The notes beneath the pieces were generated by a model. That model saw nothing but the letters and a program-made list of their open reading frames with translations. It ran no database searches and was not told the origin of the DNA. From Ancistrus triradiatus (Eukaryota > Chordata > Actinopteri > Siluriformes > Loricariidae), in assembly GCA_025084515.1 (NCBI GenBank), contig JAJAGP010000096.1, positions 558,001-622,000 of the forward strand: a stretch of 64,000 nucleotides of DNA. The letters are read 5' to 3'. Shown here one piece after another: positions 49,360 through 60,208 of the stretch. Positions within the stretch are counted from its first letter, which is position 1. Each line of letters opens with the position of its first letter. The translations under genes and the position numbers were made by a program.

Positions 49360-50585
49360 CAGTGGTGCTTAAACTTGTGAACCCTTTAGAATTTTCTATA
49401 TTTCTGCATAAATATGACCTAAAACATCATCAGATTTTCACACAAGTCCTAAAAGTAGATAAAGAGAACCCAGTTAAACAAATGAGACAAAAATATTATA
49501 CTTGGTCAGTTATTTATTGAGGGAGATGGTAAAATGTGGCAAAAGTATGTGAACCTCTAGGACTAGCAGTTAATTTGAAAAAACAAAGTAAACTAGAGTC
49601 GATGTTTTCATTCAATCACTGGGATGACAATCAGTGTGAGTGGGCACCCTGTTTTGATTTAAAGACAGGGATCTGTCAAAGTCTGCTCTCACACAGTTTT
49701 TGTGAAGTGTATCATGGTACAAACAGAGGAAGATTTCTGAGAAGCTCAGAAAAAAAAAAAGTTGTTGATGCTCATCAGGGCTGGAAAAGGTTTCAAAAAC
49801 CATCTCTAAAAGAGTTTGGACTCCACCATCCACAGGCAGACAGATTGGTGTAACAAAATGGAGGGAAATCCAGACCATTGTTACCCTCCCCCAGGAGTGG
49901 TCGACCAACAAGATCACTCCAAGAGCAAAGCGTGTAATACATGGTGGTGGTAGTTATCATGGTTTTGCTGCATCTGGGGCAGCGGCTTGCGTGCCAATCA
50001 CTTTGGAACAATTGAAATTTCTGAATGATATCAGAGAATTCTAAAGGAAAATGTCATCACATCTGTTCAATGAACTGAATCTCAAGAGAAGGTGGGTCAT
50101 GCAGCAAGGGGACAAACCGACCCTAAGCACACAAGCCGTAAAACAAGAATAAAGTTAATGCTTTGGAATGGCCAAGTCAAAGTCCTGACCTTAATCCAAT
50201 GGAAATGCTGTGGAAGGACCTGAAGCGAGCAGCTAATGTGAGGAAACCCACCAACATCCCAGAGCTGAAGCTGTTCTGTACGGAGGAATGGGCTAAAATT
50301 CCTCCAAACAGGACACGTTTAGCTGCAGTTATTGCTGCACAGGGGGGTCACAGCAGATACTGAAAGCAAAGGTTCACATACTTTTGCCACTCACTAATGT
50401 AATATTAGATTATTTTCCTCAATAAATAAATGACCAAGTATAATATTTTGTCTCATTTGTTTAACTGGGTTCTGTTTATCTACTTTTAGAACTTACTGTA
50501 TGTGAAAATCTGATGATGTTTTAGGTCATTTTTATGCAGAAATATAGAAAATTCTAAAGGGTTCACAAACTTTCAAGCACCACTG
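49360..50585 (+). mobile_element. Tc1-like family B, deleted and frameshifted
   Basis: The ends CAGTGGTGCTTAAACTTGTG and CTTTCAAGCACCACTG are both present. The length is 1226 bases, against about 1.6-1.7 kb for a whole element, so part of the core is missing. Confidence 0.88.
49713..50363 (+). pseudogene. Tc1-like transposase, broken
   Basis: The N-terminal part (near 49713-49930) shows shifted pieces of the helix-turn-helix. The C-terminal part is open from 50163 to 50363: MEWPSQSPDLNPMEMLWKDL with the catalytic E, and WAKIPPNRTRLAAVI near the end. The core in between is largely deleted. Confidence 0.8.
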
Positions 50586-51594
50586 TGACTGGTCACTGAT
50601 TCTTCTTTTAAACACCCCTCTCTCTTCAGGACATGCTCTGACATCACTCCAGCATTAATTTCTCAGCACTCTTTTATTTTTGATGTACTTGTACATTTCG
50701 GCTCGTCATCTTGGTGCATCAACCTGCTTGTATTAAACTGCAGGTGATGGAACAGCCCTGTGATTCTGTTTGTAAGTATTTGATGCCATTTGAGTTGATT
50801 GTTCCCTCGCCGGCTGCGATCTTTCCAGTGGTGACAGAGACAACGTGCTGTATTGTGCCGAGCCGATGGGTAACGAGAGAGTGGCACTGTTGTTGTTTTT
50901 AATACCGTGTACTAATCATTATTCTATTCCTTAGAGCAGATTAGTAGCGACTCTTCTTTTTTTGTTTTGTTTGGCGCATGCAGATGGCAGGCTCAAAACA
51001 TACTATAAAGTTACATATTAAGCAGGGGGAGGAGAATGCACCATTCTTAGACATATTAGTTGTTTGATTGAGTACTTTGCTTGCTTTATCTGGGCAATTT
51101 TGAGATTAGGGCTGCATAACTCTAATCTCAACTTCATACTTTTCATAAAGCATGGATAGTAGATCTGTTTGTCCACACCGTCCACTTGTCCTGAAATAAG
51201 CCGGGCCATGTGCACTCGGGCTACACAAGTAGCAGCGCAGCGGGTTTCTGGTGCTAGCGAGCTTAAAATGTAGAGCTAACAGAGAGAGGGAGGCAGCGAG
51301 TAAGACGGGCTACTGAGTGAAGCGAGAAAAATGGCGTGAACGGCCCTGGTGTGAATGATGATAAATAAAGGGCGGCGTGATCTAAACGCACCATCTGCAC
51401 TCTCGAGTGCTGATGGCGGCATTTCCTGTCAGAGCGTCTTCATAAATAAACAGTGAATGGAAGCGAAGAAGAATGTGCAGCGTTGTATCAACATTACAGA
51501 GGAAAGTCAGTGCATTTAAACAGAGAACAAGAGGAGAGACATGAAGAGCAGGCAGGTCCAATTTGCAAAGCGTGGCGGCTTGATTTTCAAGCGT

Positions 51595-51884
51595 GGAGAG
51601 AGAGATAGAGGAGAGAGAGAGAGACAGAGGAGAGAGAGACAGAGGGGGAGAGAGACAGAGGGGGAGAGAGAGAGACAGAGGAGAGAGAAGAGCGAGAGAG
51701 ACAGAGGGGAAAGAGACAGAGAGGAGAGAGAGACAGAGGAGAAAGACAGAGAGAGAGAGGGAGATTGAAAGAGAGAGAGACAGAGACAGAGAGAGGGAGA
51801 GAGGAGAAAGACAGAGAGAGAGAGGGAGATTGAAAGAGAGAGAGACAGAGACAGAGAGAGGGAGAGAGAGAGACAGAGAGAGAT
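51595..51884. repeat. purine-only GA/CAGA satellite, about 290 bases
   Basis: The plus strand is almost purely GA with regular single C or T. Units GAGAGACAGAGG repeat. A 65-base block ending GGGAGATTGAAAGAGAG is duplicated in tandem (near 51738 and 51804). Long open frames on both strands are artefacts. Confidence 0.92.
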
Positions 51885-51995
51885 GGACAGGACTCTCACT
51901 GTTTATTTACTGCGGTGTCCAGCGAGGGCAATAAAACAGCCCAGACCTGAATGAGAAGCAGACCTCTGGAGGCAGATTTAGAGATGCAGCAGACA

Positions 51996-51997
<2 letters not shown>

Positions 51998-52032
<35 letters not shown>
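51998..52032. repeat. (GT)n microsatellite
   Basis: GTGTGCGTGTG followed by a pure GT run. Confidence 0.95.
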
Positions 52033-52033
<1 letters not shown>

Positions 52034-52225
52034 TGTTTGTCTTTATGCTCTTTGCTGCTGCCAGATGATTGCCTGCCTGGATAATTGTTCAGGTGTGCTG
52101 GTGTTCCCAATAAATTAACAGGTCTAATTAATCACATTAAGCAGATCTTTGCCCATGTTAGACACACGGCCACGTGCCAGGGCGGGACAGTACGGGGTCA
52201 AAACTGGGCGACAGTAGGAACGTGG

Positions 52226-52258
52226 GCTGTGGCGGCTCAGCAGGTAAGGTACTGGACT
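52226..52258 (+). mobile_element. SINE head fragment
   Basis: GGCTGTGGCGGCTCAGCAGG followed by TAAGGTACTGGACTAG is the first about 35 bases of the SINE. The rest is absent. Confidence 0.6.
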
Positions 52259-53429
52259 AGTGCTGGGCCATTTCATTTCAAATCACTATCACGATGACTT
52301 AAACGCTTACGATTAATGAACGATTGTTTGTGGGGTTTTTTTCCTTCTAATGAAAAACTGCACATCGTTGTGATTTTAAAATAACTGAAGGAAACACACG
52401 GATGAACGACTGATGGTTTACTGCATATTTCACCCAACTGATGTAGTAGGATATGGCATTAGTTATTCATTTCCATCTTGTTGCGTAGAATTTAAGAGAA
52501 TCTTAAAAAAAAAAAAAAAAAAGGATCATCAAAATTTAAATAATTGACATTTTATGTCGATTCATTTAATTCATTTCTGAAGGAAGCAAAATGTTGTATA
52601 ATTATTGCTATTGACAAAATCACAGAAAATAACTTTCTGCCAATACTGCATAACTCTTTTGGACTGAATCTAGATCCCTTTACACGTAAATGTGGGGAGT
52701 TTTTAGAAAATGTAGAAACAGAGAAAACACGTCCATGTCCTGGAACACAGTGCCACGATCTGTTTTCCTAAAAACCCACCAAGTCACTGCTCCTTTTCGT
52801 GTCACTCTTCTGGCCATGTCTATCTTCAGTTCCCTGATTCCTAAGACCACCATTTTTATTTGCGACACTTGGGCTCTTATTAGGCTTTGGATGAACTCAA
52901 CATGCAAATGAAAGCTATTAATGTATTATTTGAATACAGACTTATTTGAGGAACATTTATTTACTCATCACCGAGGGCTCGTATGCTAATCATGCTTCCT
53001 AATTAAAATCAAAATCATCATTTGTTATGCACAGGCATCTCTGCTCATTTGCCTAGCTTTCATCTTTTACTGGATCAGGCAGCTCAAGGATAAGCTGGTA
53101 GGGAGTCATTTTCATAGCGGAACAAGGTCATCGGTCCGTCTTAACCTACGTCTCGGTGCTGTTTTTGTAAGTGCTTTTTGTTAGAGTGTTAACATGAGCC
53201 ACAGAGCACCCAGGGACCTTGTGCGTTTTGAAGAAAAAGAAACGATCCGAGCCACTTCGAACGAGTAACCCATTTTATTACCGTGACCCAAATCACAATC
53301 CTGCAATGGAAATCATCAATCATCTACACAAAAATGTGCTGCCAGATCTCAAACGTAGTCGCTTAGCCAGGACAAGCTAGCAGTTGATCAGCTACCATTT
53401 GTCCTTTTGATATTCTTATATTCTTTTTA

Positions 53430-53640
53430 TGACATCTAATGCACTTGCATTATTTGAACACCAGAGGGCACGATCATAGGTCATGTACAGCATATGTTCC
53501 GTTCTACAATGGAAACTGGGGCACAGTGAGCTTTTGTTTACTACGATTGTCAATTTAAGGCAGCGCTTTGTTATATATATTTCCACTTTTTAAAACCGTT
53601 TTGATTGCAGGGGACTAGAGTCTTTTTGCTTCAAAACTTC
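53430..53640. mobile_element. hAT-like fragment with ACACCAGAGGGC motif
   Basis: CATCTAATGCACTTGCATTA followed by TTTGAACACCAGAGGGCA matches the core of the elements at 9671 (inverse), 36230 and 62500. Confidence 0.5.
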
Positions 53641-53715
53641 ATACATTCATTCACTTGCTTATCCGCTTACTCCTGGACAGGGTTAAGGCAGGAATAACCC
53701 TAGACAGGACGCCGG
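53641..53715 (-). mobile_element. tail of a second SINE/LINE-type family
   Basis: CATTCATTCACTTGCTTATC followed by GGACAGGGTTAAGGCAGG is the reverse of the tail at 59214-59290. Confidence 0.55.
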
Positions 53716-53914
53716 CACTGCTGGAAAATGTGATTGATAATCGTACCACCGTACCTTCCCAAGCCTGGCAGATCTGGTGCAAAGACACATTTCAAAAAGC
53801 ACAAAGGGAAGTACCCCAAAAGAGTACAGAAAAAACGACAGATGGCACAGTGGGTGCAGCAGAACCAGAACCGAAAAACAAAACGCACCTGAACGATACC
53901 ACAGAAACTGTGAC

Positions 53915-54085
53915 TTATGTCATTTAGCAGACACCCTTATCCAGAGCGACTTACAACTTGTACAATCTTACAATCTAAGCATTTGTGGGTTAAGGGCCTT
54001 GCTCAAGGACCCAGAGGTGGGATTTGAACCCTGAACCTTCTGCTCCAGAGTCCAGTACCTTACCCACTAGGCTACCACAGTCCAC
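53915..54085 (-). mobile_element. tRNA-derived SINE, near complete, reverse
   Basis: It runs in reverse from ATGTCATTTAGCAGACACCC (tail), through GTGGGATTTGAACCCTGAAC (box B), to CACTAGGCTACCACAGTCCA (head). Confidence 0.88.
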
Positions 54086-54978
54086 TGTGGTATTTCATCC
54101 AAAAACAAACATTTTAAATCAACTCCTACAACTAGATAATCCTTGTTACTTCTTCACAAGTCTCCTCTCGAAAACAAAACGCCTTTTTAAAAATATTTCC
54201 AAGGTCCTGATATGTGAAGCATACCAGCCCCCACAAAGTGCCATTTCCAGCAGCTGGCTCTCGCCACCGATGCGCCGAAGCCGCTAATATCCTTAGTGAA
54301 TTTTCGAATGTGCGGAGCATAAGAACAGAACTCGCTAATGAATCTGTGAAGCATGCAAATATGCGATAATGATTCACAAAAAGCCTCCTCTCTCACACTC
54401 GCGCGCTCTACGGCATCTCATTTCCGAGCCTTTCAATGCCCTTCAACGTGACTAACTTTCTTCGCTGAGGCACAAAAACTTTACTGAAGCAATCCGGTTG
54501 CACAGATCGATCAAAATTAAAGTTCATTTCACACATGTGTTTTATGAGGCTACGTCACCGGGGTGGTGAGACCTCGAGGGTCACTACAGCCTTTACTCGC
54601 GCTTCAACTGACTGCTGGATCCACTTATCCAGCTCTCACTTTTAAAGATTAATTATTCATAAACAGAGATGGGAATTACACTATCTGACATTAATTTATA
54701 GAAGTGCATACCCTGTTAGCGCTGCTTTGAACCCTTTACATGTCAGATTAGGACTGTAATCTGATAGTGGTCATGCCTAGCACATCGCTGCCTCTAATCT
54801 TGGCACATCACTTGTTTTGGGAAATAAGCAGATGGGAAACTACAGAAATAATCAGCTTGTGAAGTAGGTTGGCAATATGCTGTAAATAGACTTGTAAGAA
54901 AGGGTTACAGAAACAGAAATGATCCATATCAGTAGGGGTGTAATCATGCATCACGACACGAAAATGGGACGATTTGGA

Positions 54979-55086
54979 CAGTACTGTGCAAAAGTCTCAG
55001 GCCACCATTTGATCAGATATACCATTGGTTTAGAAGTTGAATAATGACCATATATAATTATTTCTCAATACCCTTTATTCGAATAC
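54979..55086 (+). mobile_element. left end of CAGTACTG-family element
   Basis: CAGTACTGTGCAAAAGTCTC, then GGTTTAGAAGTTGAATAATG, ends at a SINE that starts at about 55090. Confidence 0.65.
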
Positions 55087-55089
55087 AAC

Positions 55090-55245
55090 CGGGCAGCATG
55101 GTGGCTCGATGGGTAGCACCGCTGCCTCACACCAGGTTCGATCCCAGGCCCTTTCTGTGTAGAGTCTGCATGTCCTCTCCGTGTCTGCGTGGGTTTACTC
55201 CGGGTACTCCGGTTTCCTCCCACAGTCCAAAGACATGCATTATCC
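55090..55245 (+). mobile_element. tRNA-headed SINE of another family
   Basis: GGGCAGCATGGTGGCTCGAT forms the head, GGTTCGATCCC is the box B, and the body includes TCCGGTTTCCTCCCACAGTC and ends at CAAAGACATGCA. Its tail type is seen alone at 59214. Confidence 0.75.
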
Positions 55246-55390
55246 TCGTAAGACCTGATCATTCATTGTTGTCCTCTGTGGGGGACATGAGTTCACAAAG
55301 AATATTTCAAAACCATAAAACCTACAAAGATCTAAAAGATACCAGATGCACCAGTTACACCACCTAAGGTGCTAGGCTACTACTTTAAAC

Positions 55391-55567
55391 GTTACATTAG
55401 ACAGACATAATCATCCAAAGCCACTTAACCCTACACCCTGCTTGAAATTTAGCTAAGATTAATTAACTGACTCCAGAGCCTAGCAGTGGCAGTTCGGCGG
55501 AGGCGGTGTTTGAACCCGTAACCTTACAATTAGCAGTCCAAAGCCTTAATGACCGAGCCCAGCGCAG
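55391..55567 (-). mobile_element. tRNA-like SINE, third type, reverse
   Basis: GTGTTTGAACCCGTAACC is a reverse box B. GCAGTCCAAAGCCTTAATGA with GACCGAGCCCAGC is the reverse head. The tail side is degraded. Confidence 0.55.
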
Positions 55568-55667
55568 CCCTTCTCTTTCAACAGCTCAGCTCAAGTGTAC
55601 TGCTCCGCATAAAGGCCTTTCCTACGTCCTGTGAATGCACCTGATAAATATCACTCACCGAACAACA
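55494..55667 (+). repeat. first copy of a local duplication
   Basis: This block, from the SINE head through TCAACAGCTCAGCTCAAGTG to GATAAATATCACTCACCGAA, recurs at 58340-58515 in the same order with few differences. Confidence 0.8.
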
Positions 55668-55670
55668 ATA

Positions 55671-55839
55671 ACTCTGGTGGCCTAGCGGTTAATGTACAGG
55701 GTTCAAAACCCACCTCTGCCAGGCTACCGCTGTTGGGTCCATGAGCAAAGGCCCGAAATCCACAAGTGCTTGGATTGTAAGAGTATCAACTGTAAGTGGA
55801 TAAGGGCGTCCGCTAAATGACATGAATGCAAATGTAAAA
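55671..55839 (+). mobile_element. tRNA-derived SINE, head partly deleted
   Basis: TGGTGGCCTAGCGGTTAATG, then GGGTTCAAAACCCACC (box B), the CCACAAGTGCTTGGATTG body and the GCGTCCGCTAAATGACAT tail. Confidence 0.82.
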
Positions 55840-55857
55840 AGCTTTTGTCGCGTTGTG

Positions 55858-56189
55858 TTCCCTGGTTTAAAGGCAAAACTGCCTCCCTGGTTCGTGTCCC
55901 ACCTCAGGTAAGAGTGCCTCCCTGTTCCATCATGAACCATTGACGTCAGGTGGGAGCTCATGTAGTGTCCGATGTACCGCCTCTCTATCAGCCTTTGCCG
56001 GTTTGAGGCAACATCAGGGTCCTTGTCTCCAACTCCCCGTTGGAGGCTTCCTGGGTCAGGTTGAGCTCCAATATCAGAACGTCTCTTACACCACTTTATG
56101 ATGTTGATTTCGGGTCCAACATTTATTTCAACCCTCCATGGAGGTGTCGATCCGTAATTCAATAACACAGGAATAATCCAGTGATGTGA
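55858..56189 (-). other. unrecognised coding-like open frame
   Basis: The minus-strand frame is open from a stop at 56192 through 56189-55858 and then runs on into the SINE at 55671. It reads WIIPVLLNYGSTPPWRVEIN, then IIKWCKRRSDIGAQPDPGSL, and later RLIERRYIGHYMSSHLTSMV. The composition is protein-like, not the serine/leucine noise of most frames here. I do not recognise it. There is no ATG near the start and no convincing acceptor. It could be a retrocopy fragment, an exon of an unknown gene or transposon coding sequence. Confidence 0.3.
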
Positions 56190-56428
56190 TTACGCAGCCC
56201 GGAGATCATCAATATTGCATATTCCTTTTATGACACTGTTGCCAGGTTACATTTTTGGGTGGCATTTGCATGCTCTTTATTTCAACGTCTTTTGGGCGAT
56301 GGCATTAGACAAACATTTCCAAGAGTTGATCTTTCTGTTTTTCACTGATGGTGCAGTAAAATAGTGAAAATACATTTTTCTAACCCCTACAATTCCACCA
56401 TACTTACCTCTGTACTACTGATCCTATA

Positions 56429-57370
56429 CAGTGGGACAAAAAAGTATTTAGTCAGCCACTGATTGTGCAAGTTCTCCTACTTAGAAAGATGAGAGAGGTC
56501 TGTAATTTTCATCATAGGTACACCAACTATGAGAGACAAAATGAGTTGAGTTTTCTATTTTGGTTTCATCTGACCACATGATATTCTCCCAATCCTCTGC
56601 TGGATCATCCATATGCTCTCTGGCAAACTTCAGACGGACCTGGACATGTACTGGCTTAAGCAGGGGGACACGCCTGGTACTGCAGGATCTGAGTCCCTCT
56701 GGGCATAGTGTGTTACTGATGGTAGCCTTTGTTACTTTGGTCCCAGCTCTCTGCAGGTCATTCATCAGGTCCCTCCGTGTACTTCTGGGAATTTTGCTCA
56801 TCGTTCTCATGATCATTTTGACCCCATGGGATGAGATCTTGCGTGGAGCCCCAGATCGAGGGAGATTATCAATGGTCTGGTATGTCTTCCATTTTCTTAC
56901 CATTGCTCCCACAGTTGATTTATTCACACCAACCTGCTTGCCTATTGTAGGTTCACTCTTCCCAGCCTGCTGCAGGTCTACAATTTTCTTCCTGGTGTCC
57001 TTCGACAGCTCTTTGGTCTTGGCCATGGTTGAGTTTGGAGTCTGACTGTTTGAGGCTGTGGACAGGTGTCTTTTATACAGATAACAAGGTCACACAGGTG
57101 CCACTAATACAGGTAATGAGTGAAGGACAGAAGAGCTCCTTAAAGATGAAGTTTTTCTTGCTTGTTTGTGGGTGACCAAATACTTAATTTCCACCATGAT
57201 TTACAATTAAAGTCTTTAAAAATCCTAGTGTGTGTTTCCTGGATTTGTTTTCTCATTTTGTCTCTCATAATTGAAATGTACCTATGATGAAAATTACAGA
57301 CCTCTCTCATCTTTCTAAGTAGGAGAACCTGCACAATCAGTGGCTGACTAAATACTTTTTTGCCCCACTG
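56429..57370 (-). mobile_element. Tc1-like family A, internal deletion derivative (942 bp)
   Basis: Inverted ends CAGTGGGACAAAAAAGTATT and TTTTTTGCCCCACTG are flanked by TA. The catalytic half of the coding region is deleted, and the remainder is well preserved. Confidence 0.9.
56481..57026 (-). CDS. truncated Tc1-like transposase, DNA-binding part
   Basis: An open frame of 181 codons starts MAKTKELSKDTRKKIVDLQQ. It carries both helix-turn-helix units (KSEPTIGKQVGVNKSTVGAM and the RRDLMNDLQRAGTKVTKATI part) and the NLPRSGAPRKIS hinge. The frame continues to WENIMWSDETKIE, the first catalytic D, then crosses the deletion into terminal-repeat sequence and stops. The second D and the E are absent. 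It could bind DNA but not catalyse transposition. There is no frameshift in the retained part, unlike the longer copies. Confidence 0.7.
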   Translation of the reverse strand: MAKTKELSKDTRKKIVDLQQAGKSEPTIGKQVGVNKSTVGAMVRKWKTYQTIDNLPRSGAPRKISSHGVKMIMRTMSKIPRSTRRDLMNDLQRAGTKVTKATISNTLCPEGLRSCSTRRVPLLKPVHVQVRLKFAREHMDDPAEDWENIMWSDETKIENSTHFVSHSWCTYDENYRPLSSF

Positions 57371-57694
57371 TATACACACAAGCACTGCTAATCATCTCAT
57401 GCATCTTCTCTAGAACTAATCCAGTTCCTGAACGGTAATTAGCTCCACTGTGCTTGGGCAGGTAAGACGGATTGTGCCAGTGTAATTAAATGCAAAGCTA
57501 GCACAGATTAAGGAGTAGAATGTGTTCCCTTTCGGATCATCCATCTACCCTTACGGCACAATTACAACCTTTGTGGACTAATACTTTTAAACGACTTGTA
57601 TCTGAATGGCTAAATAAGAATAACTAGAAATATGCCAAAACAAAATGATTAGTTTAAGCATAGAACAATGATACATAGTACCAGAGTGAGATGA

Positions 57695-57868
57695 AGTACT
57701 GTGCATAAGTGGTAGCCTACTGATTAGATGTTTCAACAATGGTATAATGACCATATATAATTATTTCTCAGTCTCTTAATTAGAATGCAATCACAAGAAA
57801 ATACAGGAATTTATGAGAAACCAGAAAAAAACGTTTCTATAGGCTACGATGGTAAGTACTTAGTGTGA
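57695..57868 (+). mobile_element. CAGTACTG-family fragment
   Basis: GTACTGTGCATAAGTGG followed by ATGACCATATATAATTATTT and an AGAAAATACAGG block. The right end is unclear. Confidence 0.5.
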
Positions 57869-58016
57869 CCTCCCCTTGAGTTCTTCAAGTGTGGGTGAAG
57901 GCTGAATACTGCAAAAGGTGATCATTATCAGGGGGAAAATAAAAAAATGATAAGACAGTTTAGAAAAAAAAGGATTGAACAAGCACACAGCTTTAGCATA
58001 TGCTGAACTAGCTCTA

Positions 58017-58140
58017 CAGTGCTGTGCAAAAGTCTCAGGCCACCATTCGATTAGATATACCACTGTTTTAGCATTTGTATAATGATCATATGTAATTATT
58101 TCTCAAATCCCTTTATTAGAATACCACCAGAAAACAAAGG
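58017..58140 (+). mobile_element. CAGTACTG-family fragment
   Basis: CAGTGCTGTGCAAAAGTCTC, then CATATGTAATTATTTCTC. The right end is missing. Confidence 0.6.
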
Positions 58141-58339
58141 ACGTGTATGGAGTATTAAAAAACAAAACAAAATGGGTGAACAATCTGCACCAGGAGAAAC
58201 TGCAGACACCGCTATCATCGCAGTCTATGTTGCTAGAGGTGGTTTGGCTTTGAAAAGACGGATGTTGTTAAAAAAAATAATAATAATAATCATGTCGGAA
58301 GTTAGTTGCCATTACAGCCAGCTCAACAACGAACTTATT

Positions 58340-58515
58340 TCACCATCTGTGCCGGCGTTTGAACCCATAACCCTACAATTAGCAGTCCGGAGCCTTAATG
58401 ACCGAGCCCAGCCCAGCCCTTCACCTTCAACAGCTCAGCTCAAGTGTACTGCTCCGGATAAAGGCATTTCCTACGTCCTGTGAACGCACCTGATAAATGT
58501 CACTCACCGAACACA
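58340..58515 (+). repeat. second copy of a local duplication
   Basis: This matches 55494-55667 over the SINE head and the following about 100 bases, including CTCAGCTCAAGTGTACTGCT and TTTCCTACGTCCTGTGAA. Confidence 0.8.
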
Positions 58516-59213
58516 ATGTTTTACTGAATCCCTTTTATTGCATATATAATGCGCCCTGGCTTCTTAGAAAACCTGCCCGTTTCCTGTCTTCCTCCGTTAC
58601 TCAGCTCTCTGAGGCGTGACAGCGCTGTAAGGCCTGTTCGAATCTGCTGATTAGCTGTTAGATCACAGACAGAAACCCCGCTCACAGTCGCAAAATCTCT
58701 TTACTCATTCCGTTTGTGCTCAAAAGCGAGAGATCTGGCTCGATAGGCTGGGCTCTCTTCTAATCTCGCTGCTCACCTGTGCAGAAAATGAGCTTGATGA
58801 GCTCGGCGAATACCGTCGGACCCATGCTTAGGCTTCCACTTAACACCCTAACAGACAGGCACTCGCTCAGAGCTCATTAGTGGCAGACACACCCAGGACC
58901 TTTCTCCAAAGCTGCCGGTGGAGACTGGAGATCGGCACAGCGACAGAAAGGCTATTATTTTTTCAATAAAAATCACGTTTTTAATCTGTAGGAATGACAA
59001 CACAAGGTACATCGGAACTCAGAAGTCCATCGGCCAACAATGAGGACACAACCTTTGTTGGCACATCTACTTCTGGACCTACTTGCCTCCTCTGGACTTG
59101 AAGCAAGTTTCTGGACCTGATTAAACATTCCTCTAGGGACATGATTGGTTTGTATTGGATTTTCAATCATTTCTGCATTGTGTAGTAGAGTCACTGGCCA
59201 GGACTGTTACTGC

Positions 59214-59290
59214 CTTGAGCCCCGTGCCGCCGCTATGCCGGTTTTCTCGCAACCCTGATCAGGATTAAGCGATTAAAGTGAATGAATGAA
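59214..59290 (+). mobile_element. SINE/LINE-type tail with GAAT repeats
   Basis: CCTTGAGCCCCGTGCCGCC, then CGCAACCCTGATCAGGATTA, ending in AATGAATGAATGAAC. Confidence 0.6.
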
Positions 59291-59797
59291 TGAACCTTCT
59301 ACACAACACTGACACGTTGACCCTGACCGTTGTGAAAGTATGCTGCGAAAAAAGGATTTAGCCGGTGCGCACACGTGTCCGCCGTCCAGATCGCTTTATT
59401 AGCAGCTTGTCAGTGTCACGCTTGGCCTTTTCAACAGGAGGGCCAATTACCTCCAGCCGACCGGGGCTCAGACCGGAGAGGCAAAGGAAGAAAGAGAAAC
59501 GCTAGAGAAGTAACATGGCACCTAGGATTTACCAACTCCAGCCAAGTTTAATTACACGACCGATTAAAGACCTGTTCAAACACAGACGGATACACACACA
59601 CGCTCTTAAAAGCTGAAGAAACATCAACAAGACAAACTGTACCAGAGGTAAGGAACCAGCTGTTTATCAAATAAATAAGAGCAGTGTAAGTGGTGAGTCT
59701 GCACTAGATCATGAAGTCAGTCGGAGACTCGGAAATCTGAACTGCCTGTGGATGTTGATTCCATCATGGAAGGCGGCCTTGTTGTCAGGATTATATA

Positions 59798-60208
59798 CAG
59801 TATTGTTCAAAAGTCTTAGACCACCAAGACCAGTAAATGACCATATATAACATACTGGCGACAACTGGACCCAAAACTTTAAACATCGGATTCATCGCTC
59901 CATATTTATTCCACTGATCTTCATTCCAATCTTTGTGAGCTTTAGCATATCATAGCCTTCTCACCCGGTTCCTCTTTTTTACCTTCTTCGGACCGTACAT
60001 GAATCACCTTGGCATCCCGATGAAGCCGCCAGATGCTAAAGCCTATAGAAGCTGTTAGATTTTGAATACTACATACACATTTATTATACTTTCTGGCTGT
60101 ACTGACTGTAAAAGCCTTGAAAAAACATAATAGTTAATGTTTACATGGTCATTATACCAGTACTAAAACAACGGTATAGCTAATCTAACGGTGGCCCTAA
60201 CAGTACTG
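59798..60208. mobile_element. non-autonomous CAGTACTG-family element, both ends
   Basis: The left end CAGTATTGTTCAAAAGTCTT and the right end AACAGTACTG are flanked by TA. The interior has ACAACTGGACCCAAAACTTT and CACTGATCTTCATTCCAAT, shared with 48806, and covers the same decayed transposase core. Confidence 0.75.

Noticed and set aside
51516..51934. Leucine/serine-rich and arginine/glutamate-rich open frames
   Set aside because: They are translations of the purine tract on its two strands.
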